Assembly (NCBI GenBank): GCA_963784645.1
Contig: CAWARY010000002.1
Coordinates: 558,001-622,000 of the forward strand
Reading direction: 5' to 3'
Length of the DNA stretch: 64,000 nt
Origin: JBBRVW01 sp963784645
GTDB taxonomy: Bacteria; Actinomycetota; Actinomycetes; JACCUZ01
Shown here piece after piece: positions 7,730 to 17,125 of the stretch. Each line of letters starts with the position of its first letter. Position 1 is the stretch's first letter. Under the pieces are notes generated by a model. The model was given only the letters and a program-made list of their open reading frames with translations. It searched no databases and was not told the origin of the DNA. Both the position numbers and the translations under genes were made by a program.

Positions 7730-9669
7730 GCTCCTCCGTGCCGGAGAGCGCCGGCTCCGAGCCGACGAGGCCGACACAGCCGGCGTCGCCGTCCCGGCTC
7801 GCCCGGTTGCCCAAGGGCCACCTCGTCGCGCTGCTCGCGCTGGTGGTGCTCGTGCTCTACCCGGTCGTGCAGCCGGGCGACGCGTACTACCAGGCAGTGC
7901 TGTTCACGACGTTCCTGCTCGGTGTGCAGGCAGTGAGCTGGAACATCATCAGCGGCTACGCCGGCTACGTCTCGCTCGGCCACTCGGCGTTCCTCGGGGT
8001 CGGCTCGTACACGGCTGCCGTGATCGCGCTGCACACCGGCGTCAACCCGCTGTGGGTCGCGCCGATCGGCGGCGTCGTGGCGGTGGTCCTCGCGATCCTC
8101 ATCGGTCTGGTCGTGTTGCGCACCAGCGGTCACGCGTTCGTCATCATCACGATCGCGCTGCTGCTCTCGACGCAGATCGTGGCGACCAACTGGCGCAGCC
8201 TCACCAACGGCTCCGACGGCATCACCCTCGAGCTGCCGTTCTGGGACCGCGACATCCAGAACGTCCCCTTCTACCTGGTGATGCTGGGGCTGTTCGCCCT
8301 CACCGTCGTCTTCAGCGCGCTGATCCGGCGCACCAAGTTCGGCACCGGCCTGGTCGCGATCCGCGAGGACGAGGGCAAGGCCGCGGCGATCGGTGTCAAC
8401 ACCACCCGCTACAAGGTGACCGCCTACGCCGCGTCGGCGTTCTTCATCGGGATCGCCGGCGGCGTCTACGCCTACTTCCTCACCTTCCTCAACCCGGTCG
8501 GCTCGTTCTCGATCCTCGGCAGCGTGACGATCGTGCTGTCGGCGCTGGCCGGCGGCCGGGGCACGCTGTACGGCCCGGTCGTCGGTGCGTTCATCGTCGG
8601 CATCGGCTCGGAGATGGCCACGGTCTACGGCGGCAGCAGCAGCCGGGTCCTGATCTTCGGCCTCGCGCTGATGCTGATCGTGCTCTTCCTCCCCGACGGA
8701 CTGCTCCCCACCTTCGCCAAGGCCTACCGCCGCTTCCGGCCGGCCACCACGGAGTACACCGACCAGGCGGGCGCGCTCGGCGCCGGCACGATGCAGGTCC
8801 GCGACCGCGCCCTCGTCACGTCAGTGGTGACGGACCGGGTCGCGGCGGCTGCCGCCGCGGGCAAGCCGCTGCTCGAGATCAAGGGCGCGTCGAAGGCGTT
8901 CGGCGGCCTGGTCGCCGTCGACGGTGCCGACCTCACCGTGCGACAGGGCAGCATCACTGCGCTGATCGGACCCAACGGTTCCGGCAAGACGACGCTGTTC
9001 AACCTCGTCACCGGCGCGATGGGAGCCGACTCCGGCGAGGTGTGGCTGGACGGCACCCGGATCGACCGGATGAAGCCGTGGGAGCGGGGCCACCTCGGCC
9101 TGGCCCGCACCTTCCAGACCACCCGGCTGTTCACGAGCATGACCGTGCTGGAGAACCTCGTCGCCCCGCTGCCGGACGCGAGGTGGTCGACGATGCTCAG
9201 GGCGTCGGTAGCCGGCCACGAGGCTGACCGGGCCCGCGAGCTGCTGGCGTTCGTCGGCATGGAACGGTTCGCCGGGCAGCCGGCCGGCGCGTTGTCGTAC
9301 GGGCAGCAGAAGCTGGTGGAGCTGGCGCAGGTGCTCATGCTCGAACCGCGGCTGGTGCTGCTCGACGAGCCGGCCGGCGGGGTCAACCCGAGCCTGGTCG
9401 GCCGGATGGTCGAGATCGTGCGCGACCTGAACAGTCAGGGGGTGACGTTCCTCGTCGTCGAGCACAACATCCCGATGGTGCTCGAGCTGTGCGACCCGGT
9501 CGTCGTCTTCAGCCGCGGGAAGGCGATCGCCGAAGGACCGCCGCAGACGATCCGGGAGGACCCGGTCGTGCTGGACGCCTACCTCGGTGACGAGTGGCGG
9601 CCGCCGGCCGCCGATCAGGCTGCCGCATCGACGTCCGGCACCTCCGACGAGCCGCAGGAGGTGCGCTGA
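7726..9669 (+). CDS. Fused LivM permease - LivG ATPase of the branched-chain-type ABC importer
   Basis: One uninterrupted 647-residue frame joins two subunits that are usually separate. Residues ~1-345 are a LivM permease (NIISGYAGYVSLGHSAF motif, ~8 membrane segments). A ~40-residue linker follows. Residues ~385-625 are a LivG ATPase with Walker A GPNGSGKTT, the LSYGQQ signature and Walker B LVLLDEPAGG. The fusion tethers one ATPase to one permease; LivF supplies the other ATPase. The start is GTG 7726, overlapping the livH stop. There is no stop or frameshift between the halves, so the fusion looks genuine. Such fusions are known in actinobacteria and proteobacteria. Confidence 0.92.
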   Translation: MSSSVPESAGSEPTRPTQPASPSRLARLPKGHLVALLALVVLVLYPVVQPGDAYYQAVLFTTFLLGVQAVSWNIISGYAGYVSLGHSAFLGVGSYTAAVIALHTGVNPLWVAPIGGVVAVVLAILIGLVVLRTSGHAFVIITIALLLSTQIVATNWRSLTNGSDGITLELPFWDRDIQNVPFYLVMLGLFALTVVFSALIRRTKFGTGLVAIREDEGKAAAIGVNTTRYKVTAYAASAFFIGIAGGVYAYFLTFLNPVGSFSILGSVTIVLSALAGGRGTLYGPVVGAFIVGIGSEMATVYGGSSSRVLIFGLALMLIVLFLPDGLLPTFAKAYRRFRPATTEYTDQAGALGAGTMQVRDRALVTSVVTDRVAAAAAAGKPLLEIKGASKAFGGLVAVDGADLTVRQGSITALIGPNGSGKTTLFNLVTGAMGADSGEVWLDGTRIDRMKPWERGHLGLARTFQTTRLFTSMTVLENLVAPLPDARWSTMLRASVAGHEADRARELLAFVGMERFAGQPAGALSYGQQKLVELAQVLMLEPRLVLLDEPAGGVNPSLVGRMVEIVRDLNSQGVTFLVVEHNIPMVLELCDPVVVFSRGKAIAEGPPQTIREDPVVLDAYLGDEWRPPAADQAAASTSGTSDEPQEVR

Positions 9670-10463
9670 TGCTGCAGCTCACGGGGATCGTCGCCGGCTA
9701 CGGAGGCGGCGCGGTCCTGCAGGGGGTCGACCTCACCTGCGACCCCGGCACCATCACGTGCGTCGTCGGCCCGAACGGCGCCGGCAAGTCGACCGTCCTC
9801 CGCGTCGTGTCCGGGCTGCTCACGCCGTCCGAGGGCACCGTCACGATGGGGGACCAGACCCTGTCCGGCCTGTCGGCGGCAGCGATCCTGCGGGCGGGTG
9901 TCACCCAGGTGCCGCAGTCGCACGCGCTGTTCCCGGGCATGACGGTGCGCGAGAACCTGCTGATGGGCGGGTTCCTCATCCGGCGGGACAAGAGGCTGCT
10001 GGCCGCCCGGCTGGAGCAGGTCGAGCAGCTCGTGCCGATGGTCGCCGACCGGTCGAACCAGCACGGCGGCAACCTGTCCGGCGGTCAGCGCCGGATGGTC
10101 GAGATCGCCCGCTGCCTGATGCTGGACCCGAAGGTGCTGCTGCTGGACGAGCCGTCGCTGGGTCTGGACCCGCGCTCGCTCGCCGCGGTCGCCGAGCTCA
10201 TCCACCGGCTCAACGGCGAGGGCGTCACCATCCTGCTCGTCGAGCAGAACGTACGCCTCGGCCTCGGCCTGGCCACTCACGGCGTGGTGATGGAAGGCGG
10301 CAAGGTCCGCCTCACCGGCTCGGCCGCCGAGGTCATGAACCACCCCGAGATCGCCAGCCTCTACCTCGGCGGCACGCCGGCCACGACGTCGAAGGTCGCC
10401 GAGGCGACGGCGGACGCCGACCCCGCCGTACCCGACCCGTCCGAGGCCACCGCCCCCTCCTGA
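9669..10463 (+). CDS. livF: Branched-chain amino-acid-type ABC transporter ATPase LivF
   Basis: A 264-residue ABC ATPase with Walker A GPNGAGKST, signature LSGGQRRMVEIA and Walker B VLLLDEPSLGLDP; the LivF-specific 'QNVRLGLGLA' segment follows. ATG 9669 shares one base with the TGA of the livM-livG fusion (TGATG), giving stop-start coupling. A C-terminal Ala/Thr/Asp-rich tail of about 30 residues extends past the usual family end. It powers import with the fused LivG domain. It is the last gene of the operon and faces katG, 58 bases away. Confidence 0.92.
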   Translation: MLQLTGIVAGYGGGAVLQGVDLTCDPGTITCVVGPNGAGKSTVLRVVSGLLTPSEGTVTMGDQTLSGLSAAAILRAGVTQVPQSHALFPGMTVRENLLMGGFLIRRDKRLLAARLEQVEQLVPMVADRSNQHGGNLSGGQRRMVEIARCLMLDPKVLLLDEPSLGLDPRSLAAVAELIHRLNGEGVTILLVEQNVRLGLGLATHGVVMEGGKVRLTGSAAEVMNHPEIASLYLGGTPATTSKVAEATADADPAVPDPSEATAPS

Positions 10464-10525
10464 GCCGCCGCGAAGCCCCGGCCGGCCCGCGAGGGCGCGG
10501 CCAGGGCATCCGGACCGCGGCTCAG
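10460..10525. terminator. Inverted repeat spanning the convergent livF/katG ends
   Basis: CTGAGCCGC (10460-10468) pairs with GCGGCTCAG (10517-10525). The arms contain the livF and katG stop codons, with 48 GC-rich bases between. It could help both convergent transcripts end, but the long loop and absence of T-tracts make this weak. Confidence 0.3.
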
Positions 10526-12708
10526 TCGAGGTCGAACCGGTCGAGGGTCATGACCTTGTCCCAGGCGGCGACGAAGTCGCCCACGAACTTCGGCCCTGCG
10601 TCGGCCGCCGCGTAGACCTCGGCGATCGCTCGCAGCTGAGAGTTCGCGCCGAACAGGAGGTCGACGGCGGTCGCCGTCCGGGTGACCTGGCCGGTCGCGC
10701 GGTCCTTGCCCTCGTAGACGTTCTCCTGCGATGCGGACGCCGACCACTCAGTGCCCATGCCGAGCAGGTTGACGAAGAAGTCGTTCGTCAGCGTGCCCGG
10801 ACGATCGGTGAGGACGCCGTGCGCGGTCTTACCGACGTTGGCGCCGAGAGCCCGGAGGCCACCGACGAGGACGGTCATCTCCGGTGCCGTCAGCTCGAGC
10901 ATGTTCGCCCGGTCCAGCAGCAGCGTCTCCGGCTGGGTCTTCTCGCCGGGCCGGAGGTAGCTGCGGAACCCGTCGGCCCGCGGCTCCAGGACGGCGAACG
11001 CCTCGACGTCGGTCTGCTCCTCGCTGGCGTCGGTGCGTCCTGGTGCGAACGGCACGCTGACGTCCTGCCCGGCGTCCTTCGCGGCCTTCTCGACGGCGGC
11101 GCCGCCGGCCAGCACGATCAGGTCGGCCAGCGAGATGCGGGTGCCACCGGACTGCCCGTCGTTGAACTCCTGCTGGATCGTCGCGAGGGTGTCGAGGACC
11201 TGCCCGACACCCGCCTGGACGTTGACCTCCCAGCTGCGCTGCGGCTCCAGCCGGATCCGCGCGCCGTTCGCCCCGCCGCGCTTGTCGGTGCCGCGGAAGG
11301 TGGCCGCGGAGGCCCACGCGGTCGACACGAGCTGCGAGACGGACAGGCCCGAGTCGAGGACCTTCGCCTTGAGCGCGGCGACGTCTGCGTCGCCGACCAG
11401 GTCGTGGTCGACGGCGGGCACCGGGTCCTGCCAGAGCTGCGGCTCGGCGACCCACGGGCCGAGGAACCGCGAGACCGGGCCCATGTCGCGGTGCAGCAGC
11501 TTGTACCAGGCCCGCGCGAACGCGTCGGCGAGCTGCTCGGGGTGCTCGTGGAAGTTGCGCGAGACCTTCTCGTACGCCGGGTCGAAGCGCAGCGCGAGGT
11601 CGGTGGTGAGCATCGTGGGTCGGCGGGCCGGCCCACCGAACGCGTCGGGGACATCTGCCTCGGCGTCCTTCGCGACCCACTGCTTCGCCCCGGCCGGGCT
11701 CTCCACGAGCTCCCACTCGTGACCGAAGAGGTTCTGGAAGAAGCCCGCCCCCCACTGGGTCGGCGTGCTGGTCCAGGTGACCTCGAGGCCGCTGGTGATG
11801 GTGTCGGCCCCCTTGCCGGTGCCGTAGGTGCTCCGCCAGCCCAGACCCTGCTCCTCGATCGACGCGGCCTCCGGCTCGGGGCCGACGTGGTCGGCGGGAC
11901 CTGCGCCGTGGGTCTTGCCGAACGAGTGACCGCCGGCGATGAGCGCGACCGTCTCCTCGTCGTTCATCGCCATCCGGCGGAACGTCTCACGGATGTCGCG
12001 CGCCGCGGCGAGCGGGTCCGGGTTGCCGTTCGGGCCTTCCGGGTTCACGTAGATCAGGCCCATCTGGACGGAGCCGAGCGGGCCGGACAGCTCGCGGTCG
12101 CCGGCGTAGCGCTCGTCGCCCAGCCAGGTGTCCTCGGGGCCCCAGAAGATCTCCTCCGGCTCCCACACGTCCGGGCGGCCGAAGCCGAAGCCGAAGGTCG
12201 TGAAGCCCATCGACTCCAGCGCGCAGTTGCCGGCGAAGACCAGCAGGTCGGCCCACGACACCTGCTGCCCGTACTTCGCCTTGACCGGCCACAGCAGCCG
12301 GCGGGCCTTGTCGAGGTTCGCGTTGTCCGGCCAGCTGTTGAGCGGGGCGAAGCGCTGGGCGCCGTCGCCGCCGCCACCGCGGCCGTCCTCGATCCGGTAG
12401 GTGCCGGCGGAGTGCCAGCTCATCCGGATGAACAGTGGCCCGTAGTGGCCGAAGTCGGCTGGCCACCAGTCCTGCGAGGTCGTCATCACCTCGAACACGT
12501 CCCGCTTCAGGGCCTCGACGTCGAGCGCCTGGAACGCCTCGGTGTAGCGGAAGTCCGCACCCAGCGGGTTGCCCCGGGGCGAGTGCTGGTGCAGCACCTG
12601 CAGGTCCAGCTGGTTCGGCCACCAGTCCTGGTTGGTGTGCGGCCGGCCCGACTTGGCCTCCGGCGCATCGATGACTGGGTTCTCGCTCTCGCTGCCGTGC
12701 TCGGACAC
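10522..12708 (-). CDS. katG: Catalase-peroxidase
   Basis: The 728-residue protein has all the hallmarks of a bifunctional haem catalase-peroxidase. Distal-site residues are Arg95, Trp98 and His99 in RMSWHSAGTYR. The Met-Tyr-Trp crosslink partners are Trp98, Tyr220 (GLIYVNP) and Met246. The proximal His261 is in GGHSFGKTH. Each is offset by nine positions from M. tuberculosis KatG. It destroys hydrogen peroxide in the cytoplasm and has peroxidase activity. It lies 72 bases downstream of the furA-type regulator on the same strand, the classic actinobacterial furA-katG arrangement, so peroxide-inducible co-transcription is expected. Full length and intact. Confidence 0.97.
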   Translation of the reverse strand: MSEHGSESENPVIDAPEAKSGRPHTNQDWWPNQLDLQVLHQHSPRGNPLGADFRYTEAFQALDVEALKRDVFEVMTTSQDWWPADFGHYGPLFIRMSWHSAGTYRIEDGRGGGGDGAQRFAPLNSWPDNANLDKARRLLWPVKAKYGQQVSWADLLVFAGNCALESMGFTTFGFGFGRPDVWEPEEIFWGPEDTWLGDERYAGDRELSGPLGSVQMGLIYVNPEGPNGNPDPLAAARDIRETFRRMAMNDEETVALIAGGHSFGKTHGAGPADHVGPEPEAASIEEQGLGWRSTYGTGKGADTITSGLEVTWTSTPTQWGAGFFQNLFGHEWELVESPAGAKQWVAKDAEADVPDAFGGPARRPTMLTTDLALRFDPAYEKVSRNFHEHPEQLADAFARAWYKLLHRDMGPVSRFLGPWVAEPQLWQDPVPAVDHDLVGDADVAALKAKVLDSGLSVSQLVSTAWASAATFRGTDKRGGANGARIRLEPQRSWEVNVQAGVGQVLDTLATIQQEFNDGQSGGTRISLADLIVLAGGAAVEKAAKDAGQDVSVPFAPGRTDASEEQTDVEAFAVLEPRADGFRSYLRPGEKTQPETLLLDRANMLELTAPEMTVLVGGLRALGANVGKTAHGVLTDRPGTLTNDFFVNLLGMGTEWSASASQENVYEGKDRATGQVTRTATAVDLLFGANSQLRAIAEVYAAADAGPKFVGDFVAAWDKVMTLDRFDLD

Positions 12709-12780
12709 GTTGCTCGCTCTCCTCGGTCGGTGGTGCGGGTCGTGCTGCTCGTGGTGGTCCTCAGGTGATCGGGTGGCTGG

Positions 12781-13218
12781 TCATCCCTCGGCTGCGGCCG
12801 GTGCGGCGCAGGCCGGGCAGCGGCCCCAGAAGACCACCTCGGCCTCGTCGATCTGGTAGCTGGAGCCGTCGCTCGCGGTCAGGCAGGGCGCGTAGCCGAC
12901 GGCGCAGTCGACGTCGGCGATGGCACCGCACGTCCTGCAGACGACGTGGTGGTGGTTGTCGCCGATCCGCGCCTCGTAGCGCGCCACGGAGCCCTTCGGC
13001 TGGATGCACCGCACCAGGCCGGCGGTGGTCAGGGCCCGCAGCACGTCGTAGACCGCTTGGTGCGACACGCCCCCGAGCTCGGCTCGGACCGCGCCGATGA
13101 GGGTGTCGGTGTCGGAGTGCGGGTGGTCGTCCAGCGCTGTCAGGACGGCCACCCGCGGGCGGGTGACCCGCAGGTCGGACCCACGGAGGATCCGCTCGTA
13201 GTCCGTGGCCGTCGGCAT
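12781..13218 (-). CDS. furA: Fur-family peroxide-responsive regulator (FurA type)
   Basis: The 145-residue protein has a Fur winged helix (LRVTRPRVAVLTAL, then GVSHQAVYDVLRAL), a His-rich metal site (GDNHHHVVCRTCG) and a second CxxC (RCPACA) for structural zinc. ATG 13216-13218 is preferred over an upstream in-frame start because GGTGGAGG lies just before it. FurA proteins next to katG repress katG and themselves and release DNA after oxidation. The katG gene follows on the same strand. The genomic position is what separates this call from Fur, Zur or PerR. Confidence 0.9.
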   Translation of the reverse strand: MPTATDYERILRGSDLRVTRPRVAVLTALDDHPHSDTDTLIGAVRAELGGVSHQAVYDVLRALTTAGLVRCIQPKGSVARYEARIGDNHHHVVCRTCGAIADVDCAVGYAPCLTASDGSSYQIDEAEVVFWGRCPACAAPAAAEG

Positions 13219-13235
13219 CGCCTCCACCCAACCGC

Positions 13236-13252
13236 ACTTTCTGGAATCAATC
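13236..13252 (-). promoter_or_regulatory. Possible FurA operator
   Basis: Read on the minus strand, this AT-rich island is TTGATTGATTCCAGAAA, 18 bases before the furA start and in strong contrast to the surrounding GC-rich DNA. AT-rich boxes at this position bind FurA in mycobacteria and streptomycetes. The exact box is inferred, not matched to a known motif. Confidence 0.4.
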
Positions 13253-13317
13253 AAGATCCCGTGTCCGCCGGAAGGTCTGCTGCGGCATCGACCCCGAAGG
13301 CGCCGGCTCGCGCCGCG

Positions 13318-14364
13318 TCAGCGGACCGAGTCGCCCTCCCGGTCCGGCTGGCGGACCTCCTGCCGCAACCGCAGGCCCACTGCGCTGGCGGCGAGCAGGG
13401 TCAGGCCGGCCACCAGCAGCGAGCCGGCGGCCGAGACCGAGCCGTCCGTCCAGTCGTGCAGCGCCTCGGGCACGACGAGGGTCGTGGCCAGGACGCCGGC
13501 CCCGAGCACCGACCAGCTCCGCGTCGACAGGTAGCCGGCGAACCCGGCCGTGGCCACGAGCGCGGTCAGCGCGTACGCCAGCCAGTGGTTGTCGCCGTCG
13601 AAGACCGGCAGCTGCGCGCCGAACAGCGCGATGCCGGCCCCGGTCGCCAGCGCGACCTCGCGGTCGCGCACGGTCCCGGTGAGGCCGAGGACGACCCAGG
13701 CCGCCCCGAGGGCCACCAGCGCCACGCCGTAGGCCGACGCGCCAGGCTCGTGACCGACCTGGCCGACCAGGCCGGTGGCCAGCATCATCGAGCCCACCCA
13801 CAGGCCCAGCTGGCCGACCACCCCGGGCACCACCGCGTAGCCGACCGCCGCGACCACGACGCCGAGGGCGCTCCCCGCCACGAGCTCCCAGCTCGGCGCC
13901 CCGAGGCCGGCCGCCGAGCCCGCCGAGGCGGCCGCGGAGGTCCACAGGACCGAGACCAGTCGTCGCCGGGCGGAGTCCCGGCGGTCCCGCAGCTCGCGGA
14001 CCGGCTGACCGGCGGAGACCGCGACGAACCAGCCGGCGCCGAGCAGCGCCACCGCGAGGCCGGTCAGGATCAGCACCCGCGTGGCCTCGCCGAGGTCGTC
14101 CCAGCCGTTGGTGAGGAACAGCGCCCCGGCCCCCAGCAGTAGCGCGGACCCGAGGTAACCGGCAATCTCGGCGAGCCGGCTGCGCGTCCCGGTGGCCTCG
14201 TCCGGTGAGGCGGTCGGGCGGGTGCCGGCAAACACCTCAGCCACCCGGGCGGCCTGCTGCTCGCTGAGAGTCCCCTCGGCCACCAGCTGATTCAGCGCCG
14301 CAGCGGACGCCTGGTCGAGCGGTGCCGGTCGGGTGACGTTGCCTCTGCTGCTCGACTCGACCAT
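13318..14364 (-). CDS. DUF2157-like multi-pass membrane protein
   Basis: The 348-residue protein has a soluble N-terminal ~65 residues (ALNQLVAEGTLSEQQAARVAEV) like the start of DUF2157 proteins. About ten hydrophobic segments follow, from residue ~68 (IAGYLGSALLLGAGALFL) to ~330, and a charged tail ends it. No catalytic motif is visible. It is separated from furA by ~100 bases and from the FAD oxidase by 70 bases on the same strand, so co-transcription with either is possible but unproven. The fold call is moderate; function unknown. Confidence 0.7.
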   Translation of the reverse strand: MVESSSRGNVTRPAPLDQASAAALNQLVAEGTLSEQQAARVAEVFAGTRPTASPDEATGTRSRLAEIAGYLGSALLLGAGALFLTNGWDDLGEATRVLILTGLAVALLGAGWFVAVSAGQPVRELRDRRDSARRRLVSVLWTSAAASAGSAAGLGAPSWELVAGSALGVVVAAVGYAVVPGVVGQLGLWVGSMMLATGLVGQVGHEPGASAYGVALVALGAAWVVLGLTGTVRDREVALATGAGIALFGAQLPVFDGDNHWLAYALTALVATAGFAGYLSTRSWSVLGAGVLATTLVVPEALHDWTDGSVSAAGSLLVAGLTLLAASAVGLRLRQEVRQPDREGDSVR

Positions 14365-14434
14365 GTGGCCAGAGTGGCCCTCGCGGCCCCACCACGTCCC
14401 GAGTACGGCTACTCACGTCAGGGCGGCGGTCCCG

Positions 14435-15868
14435 TCACGTCCCGGCGCTGCGCTGCTGCGGCGGCTGCGGGGCCGGCGCGATGTTGGCGTTGCGGTGGAA
14501 GACGTTGTCCGGGTCGTAGCGGCCCTTGATCGCCGCGAGCCGGGCGTACTTAGTCGGGCCGTAGCTGGCTCGCACCCGGTCGTCGGGGAACTCCGCCTCG
14601 CCGTTGAGGTAGCTGCCGCTGCCCATCGCCACCGGCTGCAGCGCGGCCCAGAAGTCGCGCACCCACTGGGTCTCGGTCACGAGCAGGCCGGGGTCGTCCT
14701 CGGCGAGGCCGAGCAGGAACAGCGCCCACCGCGGTGAGCGCCCCCCGCCGAAGGCGGTGTCGTCCTCCCCGACCTCGCAGTAGGCGCCGTCGAGCCGGTA
14801 CGCGAAGGCCGCCGAGTCCGGCGAGCCCTTCCGGCCAACCTGCTCGGTGATGATGGCGATCGCCTCGTCGGTGAGGTCCTCGAGGTAGGTCGCCTTGTCG
14901 TAGGCGAGCAGACCGAAGTGGTTCGCCTCGTCGAAGCTCTGCTGCACGTCGGCGTAGGGCATCGGTGCGACGACCTGGAACAGCGGCGGCAGCTCGGCGC
15001 CGATCCGCTCGACGATGCGGCCGTGCTCGTCACCGCCGAAGCCGATCAGGACCAGGGCGTAGCCGGGGGCGCCCTGGTGCTCGGCCGGGACGAACGGTGC
15101 GGGCGGCGCGTTGATCGCCGCGATGATCATGTTGGTGTCCCTGGACATCGAGGCGAACAGGTCGCGGGCCAGCCGGAGCACCTCGGTGCCCTGCGCGAGC
15201 GGCCAGAACATCAGCCCGAAGTCGACCATCGGTCCGACCTCGTGCAGCCGGAACTCGAACTCGGTGACGACGCCGAAGTTGCCGCCGCCACCGCGGACCG
15301 CCCAGAACAGGTCCGGCTCCTCGTCCGCCGACGCGCGCCGGATCTTGCCGTCGGCTGTGACTATCTCGACGGACAGCACGTTGTCCAGCGCGAGGCCGTG
15401 CCGGCGGGTCAACCAGCCCATGCCGCCGGTGAGCGTGAGGCCCCCGACCCCGGTGTGCCCGACGATGCCCGCGGTGGTCGCCAGCCCGTGCTCCTGGGTG
15501 GCGGTGTCGCGCCGCGCCAGGGTGGCACCGCCACCCACACGGCAGCGCCGCGCGTCGACGTCGGTCTCGACCTGGTCCATCAGCGTGAGGTCGATGACCA
15601 GCCCGTCGTCCACGCCGCTGAGGCCTCCCGTGCTGTGAGCACCGCAGCGGACGGCGATCTCCAGGTCGTGCAGCCGGGCGAAGGTGATCGCCGCGCTCAC
15701 GTCGGCCGCCGTCCGGCACCGGACCAGCAGCGCCGGGTGCTGGTCGAACATGCCGTTCCACAGCATGCGCGCCGCGTCGTAGGTGGCGTCACCGGGGTGC
15801 ACCACCTCACCGGCGAGGTCCTTGCGGAGCACCTCGACGTCGTACGCGGCGAGTGCGGAGCGGGTCAT
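14435..15868 (-). CDS. FAD-linked oxidase, berberine-bridge-enzyme type
   Basis: The 477-residue flavoprotein has the PCMH/VAO-fold FAD domain (LVRCRTAADV ... VRCGAHSTGG) and a C-terminal BBE segment (YGPTKYARLAAIKGRYDPDNVF). His in GAHSTGG is the expected covalent FAD link. At the position where bicovalent enzymes carry Cys the sequence reads GIVGHTGVGG, so a single covalent bond is likely. The BBE tail ends with the typical 'PDNVFHRNANI'. Such enzymes oxidise sugars, alcohols or alkaloid-like amines with O2 as acceptor. No signal peptide is seen. Neighbours do not identify the substrate. Confidence 0.87.
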   Translation of the reverse strand: MTRSALAAYDVEVLRKDLAGEVVHPGDATYDAARMLWNGMFDQHPALLVRCRTAADVSAAITFARLHDLEIAVRCGAHSTGGLSGVDDGLVIDLTLMDQVETDVDARRCRVGGGATLARRDTATQEHGLATTAGIVGHTGVGGLTLTGGMGWLTRRHGLALDNVLSVEIVTADGKIRRASADEEPDLFWAVRGGGGNFGVVTEFEFRLHEVGPMVDFGLMFWPLAQGTEVLRLARDLFASMSRDTNMIIAAINAPPAPFVPAEHQGAPGYALVLIGFGGDEHGRIVERIGAELPPLFQVVAPMPYADVQQSFDEANHFGLLAYDKATYLEDLTDEAIAIITEQVGRKGSPDSAAFAYRLDGAYCEVGEDDTAFGGGRSPRWALFLLGLAEDDPGLLVTETQWVRDFWAALQPVAMGSGSYLNGEAEFPDDRVRASYGPTKYARLAAIKGRYDPDNVFHRNANIAPAPQPPQQRSAGT

Positions 15869-16045
15869 GGCATGCCTCCCGGTCGACGCCGCGCCGGCTG
15901 CCGGGAGTCACGGCCTCCCACCGGGCGGCGGCTCCTGCCCACTGTGCGCCCGCTGGGCGGCCACTGCCAAGGCCCTCCGACCGACCGCCGGCTCGGCCCC
16001 CGCCAGGCACCTGACGATCCCGAACGTCCCGATCGCGCCCGACCC

Positions 16046-16082
16046 GGTCCGGGCCTGACCGGGGAGCCGGCCGGCCCGGACC
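16046..16082 (-). terminator. Stem-loop downstream of the anti-sigma-like gene
   Basis: GGTCCGGGCC (16046-16055) pairs perfectly with GGCCCGGACC (16073-16082) across a 17-base loop. It lies 28-64 bases past the stop of the minus-strand sigma/anti-sigma operon, in an otherwise featureless 241-base gap. No T-run follows. Confidence 0.5.
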
Positions 16083-16109
16083 GTGCCGGGAGGGCACTCC
16101 CCCGGAGGG

Positions 16110-17120
16110 TCAGCTGCCCTCGTGGGGGATCAGGATCCACGCCGCTGGTGTCCAGGGTGCGTCGCAGGCGTTCTTCTGCACGGTGGAGCGGAGGCCAGTG
16201 GTGCCGGGGCCGGCGACCTGTTCCACGGCGCCCAGGACGAGCCGGTCGCCGGCGCCGCACCGTGCGGACTCGGCCGAGCTCGTCAGCGTGAGGTCGGTGC
16301 GGCGCAGCGACCACTGGCCCCGGTCGACTGGTTCACCGGAGTCGTCCGCGACGTAGTAGGTGCCACCGGGGTCGATCTCGAGGACGTGGCCGCCACCTTC
16401 GGCCAGCCAGAGACCGTAGAGGGCCCGCTTGCTCACCAGCGGCTGCCAGCCGGACTCGGTGGAGAAGACCAGGCCCGCCATGTCCGGGGAGGCCGGGAGC
16501 ACCTGCTCCATGACCCACCGCTCGTCCTGCAGGGGCGAGCAGTTGTCCGTTCCGGGCCGGGTGTGCACGAGCCGCAGGGCGCCCGGCCCCACCGGGGCTC
16601 CCGGAAGAGCGGCCCGCATGGCGAACTCCTGGCCGCCGCAGCCGGCCGGTCCGCCCTCGACGCTGACGGTGATGAGGTCGCCGCTGATCGAGTAGGTGCC
16701 GCGGATGCCCGGGTCGTGGAACAGCCGGCCGGCGGTGTCGAAGGAAACGGCGTTCGGTGCCGAGAAGCGCATCTGCACGCTGCCGTTGTCCAGCCGCCAG
16801 ACCCCGTGGAGAAGCTCGGGGGTAGGCGCACTTCCGACGAGGAAGTCGGCCAGGAGATCGCTCGCGCTGGGACTCGGAGCGACGGGCGGGGCAGTCTCGT
16901 CGTCCCCGCCGCGCGACAGGAACGCCGCGACACCCAGGGCCAGGACGAGGACGGCTGCCGCAGCCACCCCGATGACGCCACGGCGGCGATCGGTCTGCCG
17001 TCGGCTGGTGATGCGCTCGTCGAGGGCACCACGCGCATCCCTCAGGTCTGACTCGGTCATGACGACACCTCCTGTGACTGCCGCGATGTCCCGCGTGAGC
17101 CGCTCCTCGATGCTGCTCAT
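16110..17120 (-). CDS. Probable membrane anti-sigma factor with duplicated extracytoplasmic beta domains
   Basis: The 336-residue protein has a ~45-residue cytoplasmic head (EERLTRDIAAVTGGV), one membrane segment at residues ~48-68 (GVIGVAAAAVLVLALGVAAF) and a ~265-residue outside part. The outside part contains two similar units beginning 'LHGVWRLDNG' and 'LYGLWLAEGG', each running into G-Y-S or G-Q-W-S and an L-T strand, resembling small lipocalin-like repeats. The start lies five bases after the sigma-factor stop, so the two are co-translated. That layout is typical of an ECF sigma and its membrane anti-sigma. No zinc-binding HxxxCxxC is present, so the anti-sigma role is inferred from context. 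Confidence 0.65.
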   Translation of the reverse strand: MSSIEERLTRDIAAVTGGVVMTESDLRDARGALDERITSRRQTDRRRGVIGVAAAAVLVLALGVAAFLSRGGDDETAPPVAPSPSASDLLADFLVGSAPTPELLHGVWRLDNGSVQMRFSAPNAVSFDTAGRLFHDPGIRGTYSISGDLITVSVEGGPAGCGGQEFAMRAALPGAPVGPGALRLVHTRPGTDNCSPLQDERWVMEQVLPASPDMAGLVFSTESGWQPLVSKRALYGLWLAEGGGHVLEIDPGGTYYVADDSGEPVDRGQWSLRRTDLTLTSSAESARCGAGDRLVLGAVEQVAGPGTTGLRSTVQKNACDAPWTPAAWILIPHEGS

Positions 17121-17125
17121 CTGCG

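Noticed and set aside
10819..12768. Long 649-codon open frame opposite katG
   Set aside because: Shadow frame of a high-GC gene; katG has complete catalytic motifs and the opposite frame has none.
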